A stretch of DNA of 34,279 bases, taken from Planctomycetota bacterium. GTDB taxonomy: Bacteria > Planctomycetota > Phycisphaerae > Sedimentisphaerales > Anaerobacaceae. A program made the position numbers and the translations under genes. The DNA lies in contig JACNGQ010000155.1 in assembly GCA_014384025.1 (NCBI GenBank), forward strand, positions 1 through 34,279, read 5' to 3'. This document shows positions 1 through 8,747 of this stretch, one piece after another. Below the pieces are notes generated by a model. The model had not been told where the DNA came from. It did no database searches and worked only from the letters and a program-made list of their open reading frames with translations. Position 1 is the first letter of the stretch. Each line of letters begins with the position of its first letter.

Positions 1-56
1 GGTAGAATGTCAGCTTCCCAAGCTGGACGTCGTGGGTTCGAATCCCATCGCCCGCT
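1..56 (+). tRNA. tRNA-Gly (CCC anticodon), 5' end cut off by the window
   Basis: The 3' part of a tRNA is visible. The anticodon stem TCAGC/GCTGG (10-14 and 22-26) encloses the 7-base loop TTCCCAA with anticodon CCC at 17-19. The T arm is GTGGG-TTCGAAT-CCCAT (32-48). The acceptor 3' strand CGCCCGC ends at 55 with discriminator T at 56. The sequence closely resembles E. coli glyU tRNA-Gly(CCC) as I remember it. No CCA is encoded. The acceptor 5' strand and most of the D arm lie upstream of the window. Confidence 0.93.
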
Positions 57-97
57 TTTGCCTTTAGCGGTTCAAGGGCGAAAACTTGCGATTGCCT

Positions 98-120
98 AAA
101 GCATAGAAAATCTTTGCTTT
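98..120 (+). terminator. possible weak stem-loop after the tRNA
   Basis: AAAGCA (98-103) pairs perfectly with TGCTTT (115-120) around an 11-base loop. The bases that follow (GGTTTGTT) are T-rich but not a clean T run, so a terminator role for the tRNA transcript is only possible. No good promoter was recognised between the tRNA and the antiporter gene. Confidence 0.2.
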
Positions 121-183
121 GGTTTGTTCCTATCAAAATAAGGTCAATATTTCCAGCAAGTTACTTTTAAAGATAACAGTCAT

Positions 184-1878
184 TTGAAATCAAAAGCAAT
201 AACAAAAAGTGCGGCGGCGGTTATTATCTTTGGTGTAATATGTGCTTTTACAGCTTACATTGCGCCGGATGGCGAAAAAGATTTGCAAACAAGCGTGTGG
301 TATAGTGTAGTTCCTCCTCTACTGGCAATTATTCTGGCTTTTTTGACGCGGCATGTCCTTCTGAGTCTGGGAATTGCCATTATAGTAGGAGGTTTGCTGA
401 CTAAAGTTCCGCAAAGCCCCTTGAGTGTGGTTGCCTGGCTGGAGGGTTTTAAATCAGTAGGTATTTATGTAGCAGGTACTGTTACAAGCAGAGCGAATTT
501 GCAGATACTTGCGTTTCTGCCGCCAATCTTCGTGATGATAGAGATAGTCATAGCCTCCGGAGGTTTTAAGGGAATCATTGTGTGGCTCTTGAAGTGGGTA
601 AAAGGCAGGAAATCCACACAAACGGCTACCGCTCTGATGGGAATACTGTGTTTCATTGACGACTATACTAATGCCATAATCGTTGGCTCGATGATGCAGC
701 CAATCACAGACCGGTTTCGTGTCAGTCGCGAAAAACTTGCCTTTCTTGTTGACGCCACCAGCGCACCTATTGCCGGACTCGCAGTGATTAGTACATGGAT
801 AGCCTATGAAGTAGGTCTTCTGAGCCAAATCGCAGATGAGCTGAGCATTGATAGAAGCGGATATTCACTGTTCTTCGATGCACTGAGTTTTCGTTTCTAT
901 TGTCTGCTGATGATTGCTTTTGTCTTTTTGCATATTATTTTTGGCAGAGATTTCGGTCCGATGAAAACTGCTGAAGACCTGGCAAAAAATGCGCCCGATG
1001 AAAATAACCAAATCGGTCCGTCTCAAATTACTTCTGATTCTGCTCAAATAGCTGTCGAACATCAATCCTCACGGGCAATCAAGGCACTTGTCCCATTGGG
1101 CGGACTAATATTGTTTCATATAACCGGGCTTTGGATTGATGGCGGCGGGCCTGCTATGCTTCGGCAAGGCGGTTCGCTTCTTAGTTGGGTTTACTGGCGT
1201 GATGTTATTAGCGCCGCCGAAAATACACACCTGATTCTCGACTTCGCAGCACTCTTCGGCCTGGCATTGGCCTTACTGTGTTCGCAGCTCTTCGGTTCAC
1301 TGCGTATGCCCGTTATTAGCAATTGCTTCAAGCGAGGTGTCAAGCGGGCTATGATCCCCTTTGTCATACTTGTTCTCGCCTGGTCGCTCAAGAATTGCTG
1401 CGACAGCCTGAAAACCGGAGAGTTCCTGACAGCAATTCTGGCCGGTAGAGTCTCACCTCATTGGTTTCCGCCGGCGGTTTTCTTCGTTGCCTCGGTGACC
1501 TCATTTGCCACAGGCACGAGCTACGGAACGATGGCTATTCTCATTCCCACTGCTATTCCAGTCGCATTTGCGCTCGATGGGAATACCTACGGCCTGACCA
1601 CAATGATAAGCCTCGGAGCAGTCTTGGACGGTGCAATCTTCGGCGACCATTGTTCGCCCATCTCCGATACGACGATTATGAGTTCTATTGCCAGTTCCTG
1701 TGACCTCATCGAGCACGTTCGTACGCAATTACCCTACAGTCTGTTTGTTGCCGGGCTTGCTTTGTTCTGTGCATACCTTCCCAGTGCTTTTGGTCTTGCG
1801 CCTGGATGGAGCTTTGTTCTGGCAATATCGGTTATGACATGCTTTTTTGTCGCTCTTGCTCGATACAAGAAAGCATAG
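184..1878 (+). CDS. NhaC-family Na+/H+ antiporter
   Basis: This is a 564-residue polytopic membrane protein with about eleven or more hydrophobic segments. Family-type motifs are the acidic FIDDYTNAIIVGSMM segment (around residue 157), GTSYGTMAILIPTAIP (around 445) and GDHCSPISDTTIMSS (around 486). These are typical of NhaC-like Na+/H+ or substrate/Na+ antiporters of the inner membrane. A charged hydrophilic stretch near residues 265-300 is probably a cytoplasmic loop. The start is TTG at 184: an in-frame stop lies at 139-141 and there is no in-frame ATG before residue 152. No clear Shine-Dalgarno site is visible. The gene stands apart from the polysaccharide genes, with 504 bases of non-coding DNA after it, and is probably not part of that locus. 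The exchanged ion or substrate cannot be decided from sequence alone. Confidence 0.88.
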   Translation: MKSKAITKSAAAVIIFGVICAFTAYIAPDGEKDLQTSVWYSVVPPLLAIILAFLTRHVLLSLGIAIIVGGLLTKVPQSPLSVVAWLEGFKSVGIYVAGTVTSRANLQILAFLPPIFVMIEIVIASGGFKGIIVWLLKWVKGRKSTQTATALMGILCFIDDYTNAIIVGSMMQPITDRFRVSREKLAFLVDATSAPIAGLAVISTWIAYEVGLLSQIADELSIDRSGYSLFFDALSFRFYCLLMIAFVFLHIIFGRDFGPMKTAEDLAKNAPDENNQIGPSQITSDSAQIAVEHQSSRAIKALVPLGGLILFHITGLWIDGGGPAMLRQGGSLLSWVYWRDVISAAENTHLILDFAALFGLALALLCSQLFGSLRMPVISNCFKRGVKRAMIPFVILVLAWSLKNCCDSLKTGEFLTAILAGRVSPHWFPPAVFFVASVTSFATGTSYGTMAILIPTAIPVAFALDGNTYGLTTMISLGAVLDGAIFGDHCSPISDTTIMSSIASSCDLIEHVRTQLPYSLFVAGLALFCAYLPSAFGLAPGWSFVLAISVMTCFFVALARYKKA

Positions 1879-2382
1879 CAGAAATGTCAGAACTAATATT
1901 ATCCTGCATTGAATTATGATATGAGTAACCGCCAAACAAGCAACCGTTAACAACTTTCCTAAACGATGCTGACCATCCTTAAATCTGAATTTGTAATCCT
2001 CGGGATATTGATTTAAACATAATCCCTGAAAAATACTTCTTCTGCGATAGCTAAAACAAGCACATCATTGTAATTGAATATGAGAAGTTCGAGGGATTAT
2101 TATCGGAACTCAAGCAGTTATCTCCATAAGCAATGTGCGGTGAAAAAGGTGCAGTTTTGTCGCTTATCCCCCTATTATCGGGGCTTATCAAAAAACTGTC
2201 GATTGTTATTTTTTTGGTCTATTGGCTTGACGAAACACCTTTATTATGATAAAAGAAATGCTCTATCATTGGCGATCTCACGGAGGGGTTTCCGGAATAT
2301 TTCTGCAGAGAAGAGAATATCATTTGGGCTGAAGGAACGTTTTTTTTTGTATTAATATACTACTTTAGGAATATAGCCTTTT
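1879..2382. other. 504-base intergenic region upstream of the polysaccharide locus
   Basis: No convincing gene is seen here; a 93-codon frame starting with TTG at 2074 has a composition unlike a protein and overlaps the promoter candidate. The stretch holds a small GC hairpin, CCCC/GGGG (2169-2172 and 2180-2183), flanked by a direct repeat CTTATC (2163-2168 and 2184-2189). It also holds a sigma70-like promoter candidate at 2222-2250 and a T-rich run near 2341-2348. It is the likely control region for the downstream genes. Confidence 0.5.
2222..2250 (+). promoter_or_regulatory. sigma70-like promoter candidate for the epsI end of the locus
   Basis: TTGGCT (2222-2227, four of six matches to the -35 consensus) is followed after 17 bases by TATGAT (2245-2250, five of six matches to the -10 consensus). 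Transcription would start near 2257, giving a leader of about 125 bases before the ATG at 2383. It is the best promoter-like pair I found in the interval, but it lies in AT-rich DNA where chance matches are common. Confidence 0.35.
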
Positions 2383-3162
2383 ATGTATATTATTGGGTCT
2401 AACTACAAGCTATTACGGCATAGATCACTTTCTTTGGCATATAAGGCATCAGGCAGAATACCGCTTTGGTCCATTTGGATCCTGGCCATTGTGCTTTTGG
2501 TGTCTGCCGGCATAACTTACCGTATTTTGGCGTCCAACCTGGAACGCGTTGTTAATAGAACTATAAAGTTACCGGTACCGATGAGTGCGTTCCCATTACA
2601 AATTGGCAACTGGTCAGGAAAAGACCTGCCCATTCCAAATACTACTAAGGAATATATGGAGAAGAACTTTGCGGACGATTATTTCAGCAGACAATATGAT
2701 AATTCTGACACTGGGGCCAGGGTTAACGTTTATGTCGTATATTGCTCGTCCCGGCCGGGAGGTATAGTAGGTCATCGGCCTCAAGTGTGCTATCCCGGAA
2801 ATGGCTGGACACGCGATAGTACTGAAACTGAGCAGTTTATCTCGCGTGCCGGCCAGAAAATACCTTTTCTGATACATCGTTTCCATAAACTGGAGATGAC
2901 CGACCAGGCAGTTGTTTTGAACTTCTATGTCTTAAACGGCAAGCTTACTGCCGACGAAAAGGACTTTTCCGGATTATTTGGGCAAAGGCTCAATATTGCC
3001 GGTGACTTGGCTCAATACGTGGCACAAGTACAGATAAGCTCAGTACAGGAAAAATCCGTCCGAATGATGGCAAAGGATGTAGTAGATTTGATTCTGGATT
3101 ATCTCCCGGACCAGAGCGGTAAAGTCCGTGCGGTTGATGATAACAATCTCTATAGAAGATAG
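2383..3162 (+). CDS. exosortase-associated EpsI-family protein (DUF3485-like)
   Basis: This is a 259-residue protein with one N-terminal membrane segment (about residues 29-48) and a periplasmic domain. The domain contains the EpsI-type features FPLQIGNWSGKDLP (from about residue 70) and HRPQVCYPGNGW with Cys136. In known exosortase systems EpsI accompanies the exosortase, as a separate protein or fused to it, and is linked to exopolysaccharide production; its biochemical role is unsettled. Here it stands alone, some 19 kb upstream of the exosortase domain gene (22045-24042). AGGA near 2367 is a poorly spaced ribosome site for the ATG at 2383. A 325-base gap separates it from the next gene, so it may form its own transcript. 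The family call is firm; the function within the family is not. Confidence 0.85.
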   Translation: MYIIGSNYKLLRHRSLSLAYKASGRIPLWSIWILAIVLLVSAGITYRILASNLERVVNRTIKLPVPMSAFPLQIGNWSGKDLPIPNTTKEYMEKNFADDYFSRQYDNSDTGARVNVYVVYCSSRPGGIVGHRPQVCYPGNGWTRDSTETEQFISRAGQKIPFLIHRFHKLEMTDQAVVLNFYVLNGKLTADEKDFSGLFGQRLNIAGDLAQYVAQVQISSVQEKSVRMMAKDVVDLILDYLPDQSGKVRAVDDNNLYRR

Positions 3163-3487
3163 TGTTTTAAAATTGGCTATCTTGAAACCGATGAATGCAG
3201 GAATCGGATAGCAATAATAAGTTGTATTTTTACTCGAAGTTACATTGATTTTTCAATGCAACCGACGGGGACGGAGTATAAGCAAACCAAATAACAGGTT
3301 CTATATAGACAACATACAAACATACAGGCACGATAGTATAGTCATATCTTCTTTTGCTGATAATGAATTCAACTGCAAAGATCTCGGAAAAAGCAAAGAA
3401 AGAATATTGTTGCAAGCCCCAAAAGATAGTGTACTTATATTAAACTGCTAAATACACTAACAAAGCTGTCTGATAAGGAAAAGGACA
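3163..3487. other. 325-base intergenic region with a stem-loop near its start
   Basis: No believable gene is present; the frame at 3245-3451 looks random. A two-segment stem (3176-3212) follows the epsI stop codon. AACC/GGTT can form a small hairpin further on, in the AT-rich DNA before the next gene. A TATATT at 3436-3441 resembles a -10 box but lacks a well-spaced -35. A good ribosome site (AAGGA) lies just before the ATG at 3488. Confidence 0.4.
3176..3212 (+). other. bulged stem-loop after epsI
   Basis: GCTAT (3176-3180) pairs with ATAGC (3208-3212). Immediately inside, CCGAT (3188-3192) pairs with ATCGG (3203-3207) around a 10-base loop. A 7-base bulge (CTTGAAA) sits on the 5' side. A short T-rich run (GTATTTTTA) comes about 13 bases later, too far for a classical terminator. 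It could stabilise the epsI mRNA end or be part of a leader. Confidence 0.3.
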
Positions 3488-4438
3488 ATGAAAAAATTTG
3501 CTTTGATCGGTGCGGGAGGCTATATCGCACCCAGGCATATGAAAGCAATGAAGGAAACAGGGAACGTTCTTATTGCAGCATTGGACCCGAATGATTCTGT
3601 CGGTGTCATTGATTCATATTTTCCAAATGCTGATTTTTTTACAGAGTTTGAGCGTTTTGACAGACACCTTGAAAAATTGCGTCGTGAAAACAACCAGCGT
3701 ATTGACTATATTAGTATTTGTTCTCCCAATTATCTTCATGATGCTCATATTCGGTTTGCTCTGCGAATAGGAGCGGATGCTATATGTGAAAAGCCGTTGG
3801 TATTAAATCCCTGGAATGTTGATGCTCTTGAGGAGATTGCCAGGGAGACAGGGAAAACGGTTAATACTATTCTGCAGCTTCGGTTGCATCCGGCTATATT
3901 AGATCTGAAGAAACGCGTTGATAAATCGCCAAAAGGAAAGAAGTATGACATTGACTTAGCCTATATTACCGCTCGCGGGCATTGGTACATGATTTCATGG
4001 AAAGGTAATATCTCAAAATCAGGTGGTGTTGCTACTAATATTGGCATTCATTTTTTTGATATTTTGCAGTGGATTTTTGGCGGAGTTAAATACAATTTAG
4101 TTCATTTGGATGAGCCGCAGAGAGCTGCGGGATTTCTTGAACTTGAACATGCCCGGGTCAGGTGGTTTCTGTCGATAAAACGAGATGATTTGCCACAAGA
4201 ACCCGAACCTGGGAAACCTGTGGCGTATCGCTCTATGACTATCAATGATGAAGAAATTGACTTTTCGTGCGGTCTTACTGATCTTCATACTAAAAGTTAT
4301 CAGGAAATACTCAACGGCAGGGGATTTGCTTTGCAGGATACAAAACCTTCAGTTGAAATTGTATCAACAATTCGACGAGCTAAAACTATAGGCTTGAAAG
4401 GAGATTATCATCCATTATTGAAACGTTCTAAAGATTAG
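3488..4438 (+). CDS. wbpB: WbpB/WlbA-type UDP-N-acetylglucosaminuronate 3-dehydrogenase
   Basis: This 316-residue Gfo/Idh/MocA oxidoreductase matches the usual length of WbpB. It begins with the nucleotide-binding GAGGYIAPRH motif (residues 8-17), which is characteristic of WbpB/WlbA. It has the catalytic EKP motif (E101-K102-P103) and GIHFFD with H188 and D191. Segments such as SICSPNYLH and YITARGHWY also match WbpB as I know it. Known WbpB oxidises the 3-position of UDP-GlcNAcA using NAD. The next two genes are the acetyltransferase and aminotransferase of the same pathway, in the order B-D-E. The ribosome site AAGGA sits just upstream of the ATG. The UDP-GlcNAc 6-dehydrogenase that would make the substrate is not in the window. 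Confidence 0.92.
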   Translation: MKKFALIGAGGYIAPRHMKAMKETGNVLIAALDPNDSVGVIDSYFPNADFFTEFERFDRHLEKLRRENNQRIDYISICSPNYLHDAHIRFALRIGADAICEKPLVLNPWNVDALEEIARETGKTVNTILQLRLHPAILDLKKRVDKSPKGKKYDIDLAYITARGHWYMISWKGNISKSGGVATNIGIHFFDILQWIFGGVKYNLVHLDEPQRAAGFLELEHARVRWFLSIKRDDLPQEPEPGKPVAYRSMTINDEEIDFSCGLTDLHTKSYQEILNGRGFALQDTKPSVEIVSTIRRAKTIGLKGDYHPLLKRSKD

Positions 4439-4524
4439 TTGTTTTTGTGTCATGATTATATTCCATTAATTTAAATACTGAGCAGTATTTTGAATAAGAA
4501 AGAGTAGTAAGGAAAGAATTCTTA

Positions 4525-5217
4525 ATGACAAAGAAGGAATTGACGGATTGCCTAAAGCCGCAAAATAAAGAGTATTTCGTACACGAGTCTGCCTATGTGG
4601 ACCAGCCGTGTGAGATTGGCAGCGGCACAAAGATTTGGCATTTCTGTCACATAATGAAAAACGCCAAAATCGGTAGGAACTGTATATTCGGGCAAAATGT
4701 AAATGTGGCGAGCGGCGTCGTTATCGGCAACAATGTAAAAGTCCAAAATAATGTTTCCATTTACACGGGTGTGATAATTGAGGATGATGTTTTTCTTGGT
4801 CCGAGCTGCGTTTTGACGAATGTTACAAATCCACGGTCGCAGATTGTTCGTCATGATTTATACGAGAATACGGTTTTTCGCCGTGGAGCAACTGTCGGCG
4901 CGAATTCAACCATTGTTTGTGGGATTGAAATTGGGCGGTATTCGTTCATAGCGGCTGGTGCAGTGGTGACTAAAGATGTGCCGGATTATGCATTGGTTAT
5001 GGGTGTGCCGGCACAACAGGTTGGATGGATAAGCCGGCACGGTATTCCGCTTCCGAAACCGGATGCCGAAGGTATTATGATTTGTCCGGAAGGGGGCTAT
5101 CGTTACAAAGAAGTGGAGCCGGGGGTGCTCAGATGCTTGGATTTAGACGAAGATGCTTGTCTCCCACCGGAAAAAGCTATAGGTAAAGCTTCGTACACAG
5201 ATATTAAAGGAAAATAA
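4525..5217 (+). CDS. wbpD: WbpD/WlbB-type UDP-3-amino-sugar-uronate N-acetyltransferase
   Basis: This is a 230-residue left-handed beta-helix acyltransferase. Hexapeptide repeats run from about residue 25 to 165 ([23 protein letters not shown] and onward; the loop [12 protein letters not shown] is also present). Family members transfer acetyl from acetyl-CoA to the 3-amino group of the UDP-sugar uronate. Typical WbpD/WlbB are about 190 residues; the extra C-terminal 40 or so residues (from CPEGGYRY) are a longer tail also known in relatives. AAGGAAAG at 4509-4516 is a good ribosome site for the ATG at 4525. It sits between the wbpB and wbpE homologues, which supports pathway assignment over a generic acetyltransferase. 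Confidence 0.9.
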   Translation: MTKKELTDCLKPQNKEYFVHESAYVDQPCEIGSGTKIWHFCHIMKNAKIGRNCIFGQNVNVASGVVIGNNVKVQNNVSIYTGVIIEDDVFLGPSCVLTNVTNPRSQIVRHDLYENTVFRRGATVGANSTIVCGIEIGRYSFIAAGAVVTKDVPDYALVMGVPAQQVGWISRHGIPLPKPDAEGIMICPEGGYRYKEVEPGVLRCLDLDEDACLPPEKAIGKASYTDIKGK

Positions 5218-5253
5218 ACTACGATACCCCCTTTAACCATGAAAGATGACATA

Positions 5254-6351
5254 ATGAACGTGCCTTTATTAGATTTGAAAGCCCAGTACACAACAATAAA
5301 GGATGAGATTGTGAGTGCCGTTTCCGAAGTGCTCGAATCGCAGAGATGTATAGGCGGCCCGAAAGTCAACGAGCTGGAAGAAAAAATAGCTGATGTCAGC
5401 GATTGTAAATTTGCGGTTGGCGTTTCCAGCGGAACAGACGCAATTTTAAACAGCCTGATGAGTTTGGATATTGGCAGTGGTGACGAGGTTATTACTACCC
5501 CTTTTACGTTTTTTGCGACGGTTGGCTGTATTGTCCGTGCCGGCGCAAAACCGGTATTCGTGGATATCGATCCGGAGACTTTCAATATCAAAGCAGAGCT
5601 TATCGAATCGGCGGTGACGGAAAGGACCAAGGCTGTTATGCCCGTTCATTTGTTCGGGCAAATGGCTGATATGGACCCGATTATGGAAGTTGCAAATAAA
5701 TATAATCTTGCGGTCATAGAGGATGCAGCGCAATCGATTACGAGTACATACAAAAACAGAAAAGCAGGCAGTATCGGAACTGTTGGCTGTTTCAGCTTTT
5801 TTCCCAGTAAGAACCTTGGCTGTGCAGGTGATGGTGGTATGATTGTCACCAACGACAAGGATTTGCACGACCGGCTCAAAATAATGCGAAACCACGGCGC
5901 CAATCCCAAATACTATCATAAATATATTGGCGGAAACTTTCGGCTCGACCCTATTCAAGCGGCGGTTCTTTTAGTTAAGCTCCGGCATCTGGACAGTTGG
6001 TCACGGGCCCGTAGAAGTAATGCTGCCTTTTATGATGAAAAGTTCGCAGGTACGGTGGTCAAAACACCGTATATCAATCCGGATTGTTTAAGCGTATATA
6101 ATCAATATGTCATCAGGATACTTAAAAGGGATGAGTTGGCAGCTCATCTGCAGGATAAAGGCATTGGTTGCGCGATCTATTATCCGGTTCCTATGCACTT
6201 GCAGGAATGCTTCGGATATCTCGGCTATAAAATGGGTGATTTCCCACAAGCGGAGAAAGCCGCAAAGGAAGTTCTTGCCATTCCAATCTATCCAGAGCTT
6301 ACGGATGAAATGAAAACTTATGTCTGTGAGGCTATCTTGTCTTTTTGTTAA
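5254..6351 (+). CDS. wbpE: WbpE/WlbC-type PLP aminotransferase (DegT/DnrJ/EryC1/StrS family)
   Basis: This is a sugar aminotransferase of about 365 residues. The PLP-binding lysine is K186 in FFPSKNLG. VSSGTDAI (cofactor phosphate region) and IEDAAQS (Asp contacting the pyridine nitrogen) are also present. WbpE transfers the amine from glutamate to the 3-keto sugar made by WbpB. The start at 5254 gives the family-typical beginning MNVPLLDLKAQY; an in-frame ATG at 5239 would add five residues, and neither has a clear ribosome site. It follows the acetyltransferase by a few dozen bases, so the three genes are probably one transcript. Assignment within DegT aminotransferases rests mainly on the neighbours. 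Confidence 0.9.
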   Translation: MNVPLLDLKAQYTTIKDEIVSAVSEVLESQRCIGGPKVNELEEKIADVSDCKFAVGVSSGTDAILNSLMSLDIGSGDEVITTPFTFFATVGCIVRAGAKPVFVDIDPETFNIKAELIESAVTERTKAVMPVHLFGQMADMDPIMEVANKYNLAVIEDAAQSITSTYKNRKAGSIGTVGCFSFFPSKNLGCAGDGGMIVTNDKDLHDRLKIMRNHGANPKYYHKYIGGNFRLDPIQAAVLLVKLRHLDSWSRARRSNAAFYDEKFAGTVVKTPYINPDCLSVYNQYVIRILKRDELAAHLQDKGIGCAIYYPVPMHLQECFGYLGYKMGDFPQAEKAAKEVLAIPIYPELTDEMKTYVCEAILSFC

Positions 6352-6361
6352 TAATTAAAAG

Positions 6362-7870
6362 ATGAGATGTCACGTGTGTGAGATTTCGGCACACAAAATC
6401 TACAAGCCCAATAACATGTCACAAAGCAGAACAGTAAAAGCCGGTATTCTTGCCTCAGGCACATTTCTGACGACTTGTGTAAGTCTGATTAGTGCAGTTG
6501 TTCTTGCGCGTGTGCTGAGCATGTACGATTATGCCACATACAAACAGACTCTGCTTGTATACGCATTCGTGTCTCCATTATTAATGCTTGGATTACCCGA
6601 TGCCTTGTATTACTTTTTGCCGGGAGAAAACAAACGGCCTCGTTCTCTGTTGATTGAGAATCTCCTGTTGCTTGGTTTTATGGCCGGACTATTTTCTCTT
6701 TTCCTTCTTTTTGGAGGAAATCGACTTTTGGCCTGGCGTTTTAAAAATCCGGACTTAGCTCGAATGCTGCTTATACTGGCTCCTTATCCTTTATTTATGT
6801 TGCCAGTTTCAGGGCTTAGTGCCTGTCTTATAGCTCGTAATAGAGTAAAACAAGTTGCCGTTTTTAATGTATTAAGCCGCTTGTTTATGCTTGCCACGGT
6901 GTTAACCGCTATCATGATTAGTCGTACTCCAGCTGCGGCTATTGTCGGTACAGTCGTTGCGACGGGAATAGTGTTTTTTCCAGCGTTGAAATTAATGTTT
7001 GCTGCCTGTAACCTTGGTTCGTGGCTGCCAAGTACAAATAGCATGTGGTCTCAGTTAAAATATGCAGTCCCATTGGGTCTGGCTGTAATGATTGGAACTA
7101 TTTCCAAGTCATTAGACAAGATGATTGTTTCTTCAATGTGTTCTCCGGAACAATTCGCGGTTTATGTAAATGGTGCTATAGAGATACCTTTGATAGGAAT
7201 ATTGACCGGTTCGGTTATTGCAATTCTTATTCCTGACCTTGTCAAATTGTACAAGGCAGCCCAATATCAGGAACTCATGGAGCTATGGCACAGGGCAATG
7301 GTAAAGTGCGCGCTTTTGATTTTTCCTATTATGATTTTTCTGTTTGTAATGGCACCTGAGGTTATGCGAATACTGTTTTCGGTAAAGTATGAAAATAGTG
7401 CAGTACCTTTTCGGGTTTACTTATTGCTTCTCCCCATCCGGATAACAACTTTTGGGGCAGTATTTATGGCGGCAGGGAAAAACACATTGATACTTTATCG
7501 TGTCATAGTGGGACTAGCACTCAATTTAGTTTTAAGTATTATTTTAGTTAAGCTTGTTGGCGCTATAGGTGCCGCTGTTGCTACAGTTATAGCCATATAT
7601 GTTTGGAATATACCTTATTGTTTATTTTTCATTGGAAAAATTCTGCATACAGGAGTTTTTCGCATTTTCCCTTATCAGCGCCTTGCTAATATATTGTTAA
7701 TTGCGGTTTTGCCGAGTGTTATTTTAGTAGCTGGATTAGTCTGGGATGTATCAGATATTGTAAAGGTAATCACTTTGGGTAGTTTATACTCATTAGCCAT
7801 AATTCTTTTGTATGGGTGGCGTAAATGGGTTAGACTACAGGAATGGAGGTTCAAATGGGGGCAGATATAA
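6362..7870 (+). CDS. Wzx-like polysaccharide flippase
   Basis: This is a 502-residue integral membrane protein with about 12-14 hydrophobic segments. The opening ILASGTFLTTCVSLISAVVLAR and YATYKQ resemble the Wzx/RfbX oligosaccharide flippases of the MOP superfamily. These move lipid-linked repeat units across the inner membrane. The first 18 residues (MRCHVCEIS...) are unlike the family, so the in-frame ATG at 6416 is an attractive alternative start; neither start has a strong ribosome site. The end of the gene contains the ribosome site and start of the next gene. Confidence in a flippase role is high from topology and context, while the transported unit is unknown. Confidence 0.87.
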   Translation: MRCHVCEISAHKIYKPNNMSQSRTVKAGILASGTFLTTCVSLISAVVLARVLSMYDYATYKQTLLVYAFVSPLLMLGLPDALYYFLPGENKRPRSLLIENLLLLGFMAGLFSLFLLFGGNRLLAWRFKNPDLARMLLILAPYPLFMLPVSGLSACLIARNRVKQVAVFNVLSRLFMLATVLTAIMISRTPAAAIVGTVVATGIVFFPALKLMFAACNLGSWLPSTNSMWSQLKYAVPLGLAVMIGTISKSLDKMIVSSMCSPEQFAVYVNGAIEIPLIGILTGSVIAILIPDLVKLYKAAQYQELMELWHRAMVKCALLIFPIMIFLFVMAPEVMRILFSVKYENSAVPFRVYLLLLPIRITTFGAVFMAAGKNTLILYRVIVGLALNLVLSIILVKLVGAIGAAVATVIAIYVWNIPYCLFFIGKILHTGVFRIFPYQRLANILLIAVLPSVILVAGLVWDVSDIVKVITLGSLYSLAIILLYGWRKWVRLQEWRFKWGQI

Positions 7871-8571
7871 TTCCCGAGAAGATACCTGAGGATTTTAGAT
7901 ACGATGATTCATACTATGAGGCGCTTGGCTTGCCGAAGGGGATTTTAACTTTAAAGGATAGAATAAGATTTCTTCATGCCTCTAAATGGATTGCGGGAGA
8001 TAGCTTGCTTGATGTAGGTGCTTATTACGGAGATTTTATTAAATTGGTCCGGCAAGAACACAAGCTTAAATCAGTTTATGGCACAGAAGTGTGTGATCAA
8101 CGTCTTAAACTGGCAAATGAGAATATTGGAAAACATGTTGTGCAAATGGGATTTAGACACGGTGATCTGGATAGCTTCGAAGAAAACAGTGTAGATACAA
8201 TTACCTGTATGGAAGTTCTCGAGCATGTAGATGATCTGGATAGAGCGGTTGGAGAACTGCTCCGTGTGGCCAGGAAGAGAATTATAATTACAGTTCCATG
8301 GGAACAAAAGATAGCATACCAACTGTGTGTTTACTGTGGCGGATATACGCCGGAAAGCGGTCACCTCCGGCGGATTGACAGGGAAATTATAGAGCGTCTT
8401 TTCGGCGGAAAAGTTGCAAATTATACTATTTTACCCATTGTCAATAAGCGTCTTTTGAGGATTTGCCGATTACTTCATATCAATTCACCGGAATTGATTG
8501 CTTCTGTGGACAAACTGTGGAGATTTAATATGAGGGGATGTTTATGGGCAATGATTATAGTTGATAAATAA
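7855..8571 (+). CDS. class I SAM-dependent methyltransferase
   Basis: This 238-residue protein has the Rossmann-type SAM motif LLDVGAYYGDF, and the downstream TCMEVLEHVDDL and IIITVPWE segments are typical of Methyltransf_11/23-type enzymes. The start chosen is ATG 7855 because GGAGG (7845-7849) precedes it by 5 bases; an upstream in-frame ATG at 7843 overlaps that site. The reading frame overlaps the end of the flippase gene by 16 bases, implying translational coupling. A sugar or lipid-linked glycan is the probable substrate, judged from context only. About 180 bases after it show no gene. Confidence 0.83.
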   Translation: MGADIIPEKIPEDFRYDDSYYEALGLPKGILTLKDRIRFLHASKWIAGDSLLDVGAYYGDFIKLVRQEHKLKSVYGTEVCDQRLKLANENIGKHVVQMGFRHGDLDSFEENSVDTITCMEVLEHVDDLDRAVGELLRVARKRIIITVPWEQKIAYQLCVYCGGYTPESGHLRRIDREIIERLFGGKVANYTILPIVNKRLLRICRLLHINSPELIASVDKLWRFNMRGCLWAMIIVDK

Positions 8572-8747
8572 ATGATGCCTTTTTTCCTTGGTTGTCTTCG
8601 GCGGAATGCCCGGGAACAAATATTCAGGATTGTGAAGCAGATTTTGTGAAAACAAAGGCCTGATTAGTAATGTGTCAGCAAAAGAGATAAGAGAAATTAG
8701 TCCTTATAAAGGTAAGGTGGACTTGTAATCTGGTTTAAGATTAAACG

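Noticed and set aside
2210-2260. Sigma54 promoter upstream of epsI
   Set aside because: TTGGC is present but no GC element follows at the required spacing.
2074-2355. 93-codon frame with TTG start
   Set aside because: It has no ribosome site, an unlikely composition (Ser/Tyr/Arg/Cys-rich, no domain) and lies over the promoter candidate; treated as non-coding.
3170-3320. Possible GEMM-type c-di-GMP riboswitch (GGGGACGG, AAACC, AACC/GGTT pieces)
   Set aside because: The pieces occur in the wrong order and the conserved core of the GEMM motif is absent.
3245-3451. 68-codon frame in the epsI-wbpB gap
   Set aside because: Random-looking composition, AT-rich spacer and no ribosome site.
5103-5958. 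Antisense frames of 175 and 170 codons
   Set aside because: They lie entirely opposite wbpD/wbpE, whose coding is certain, and show no domain features.
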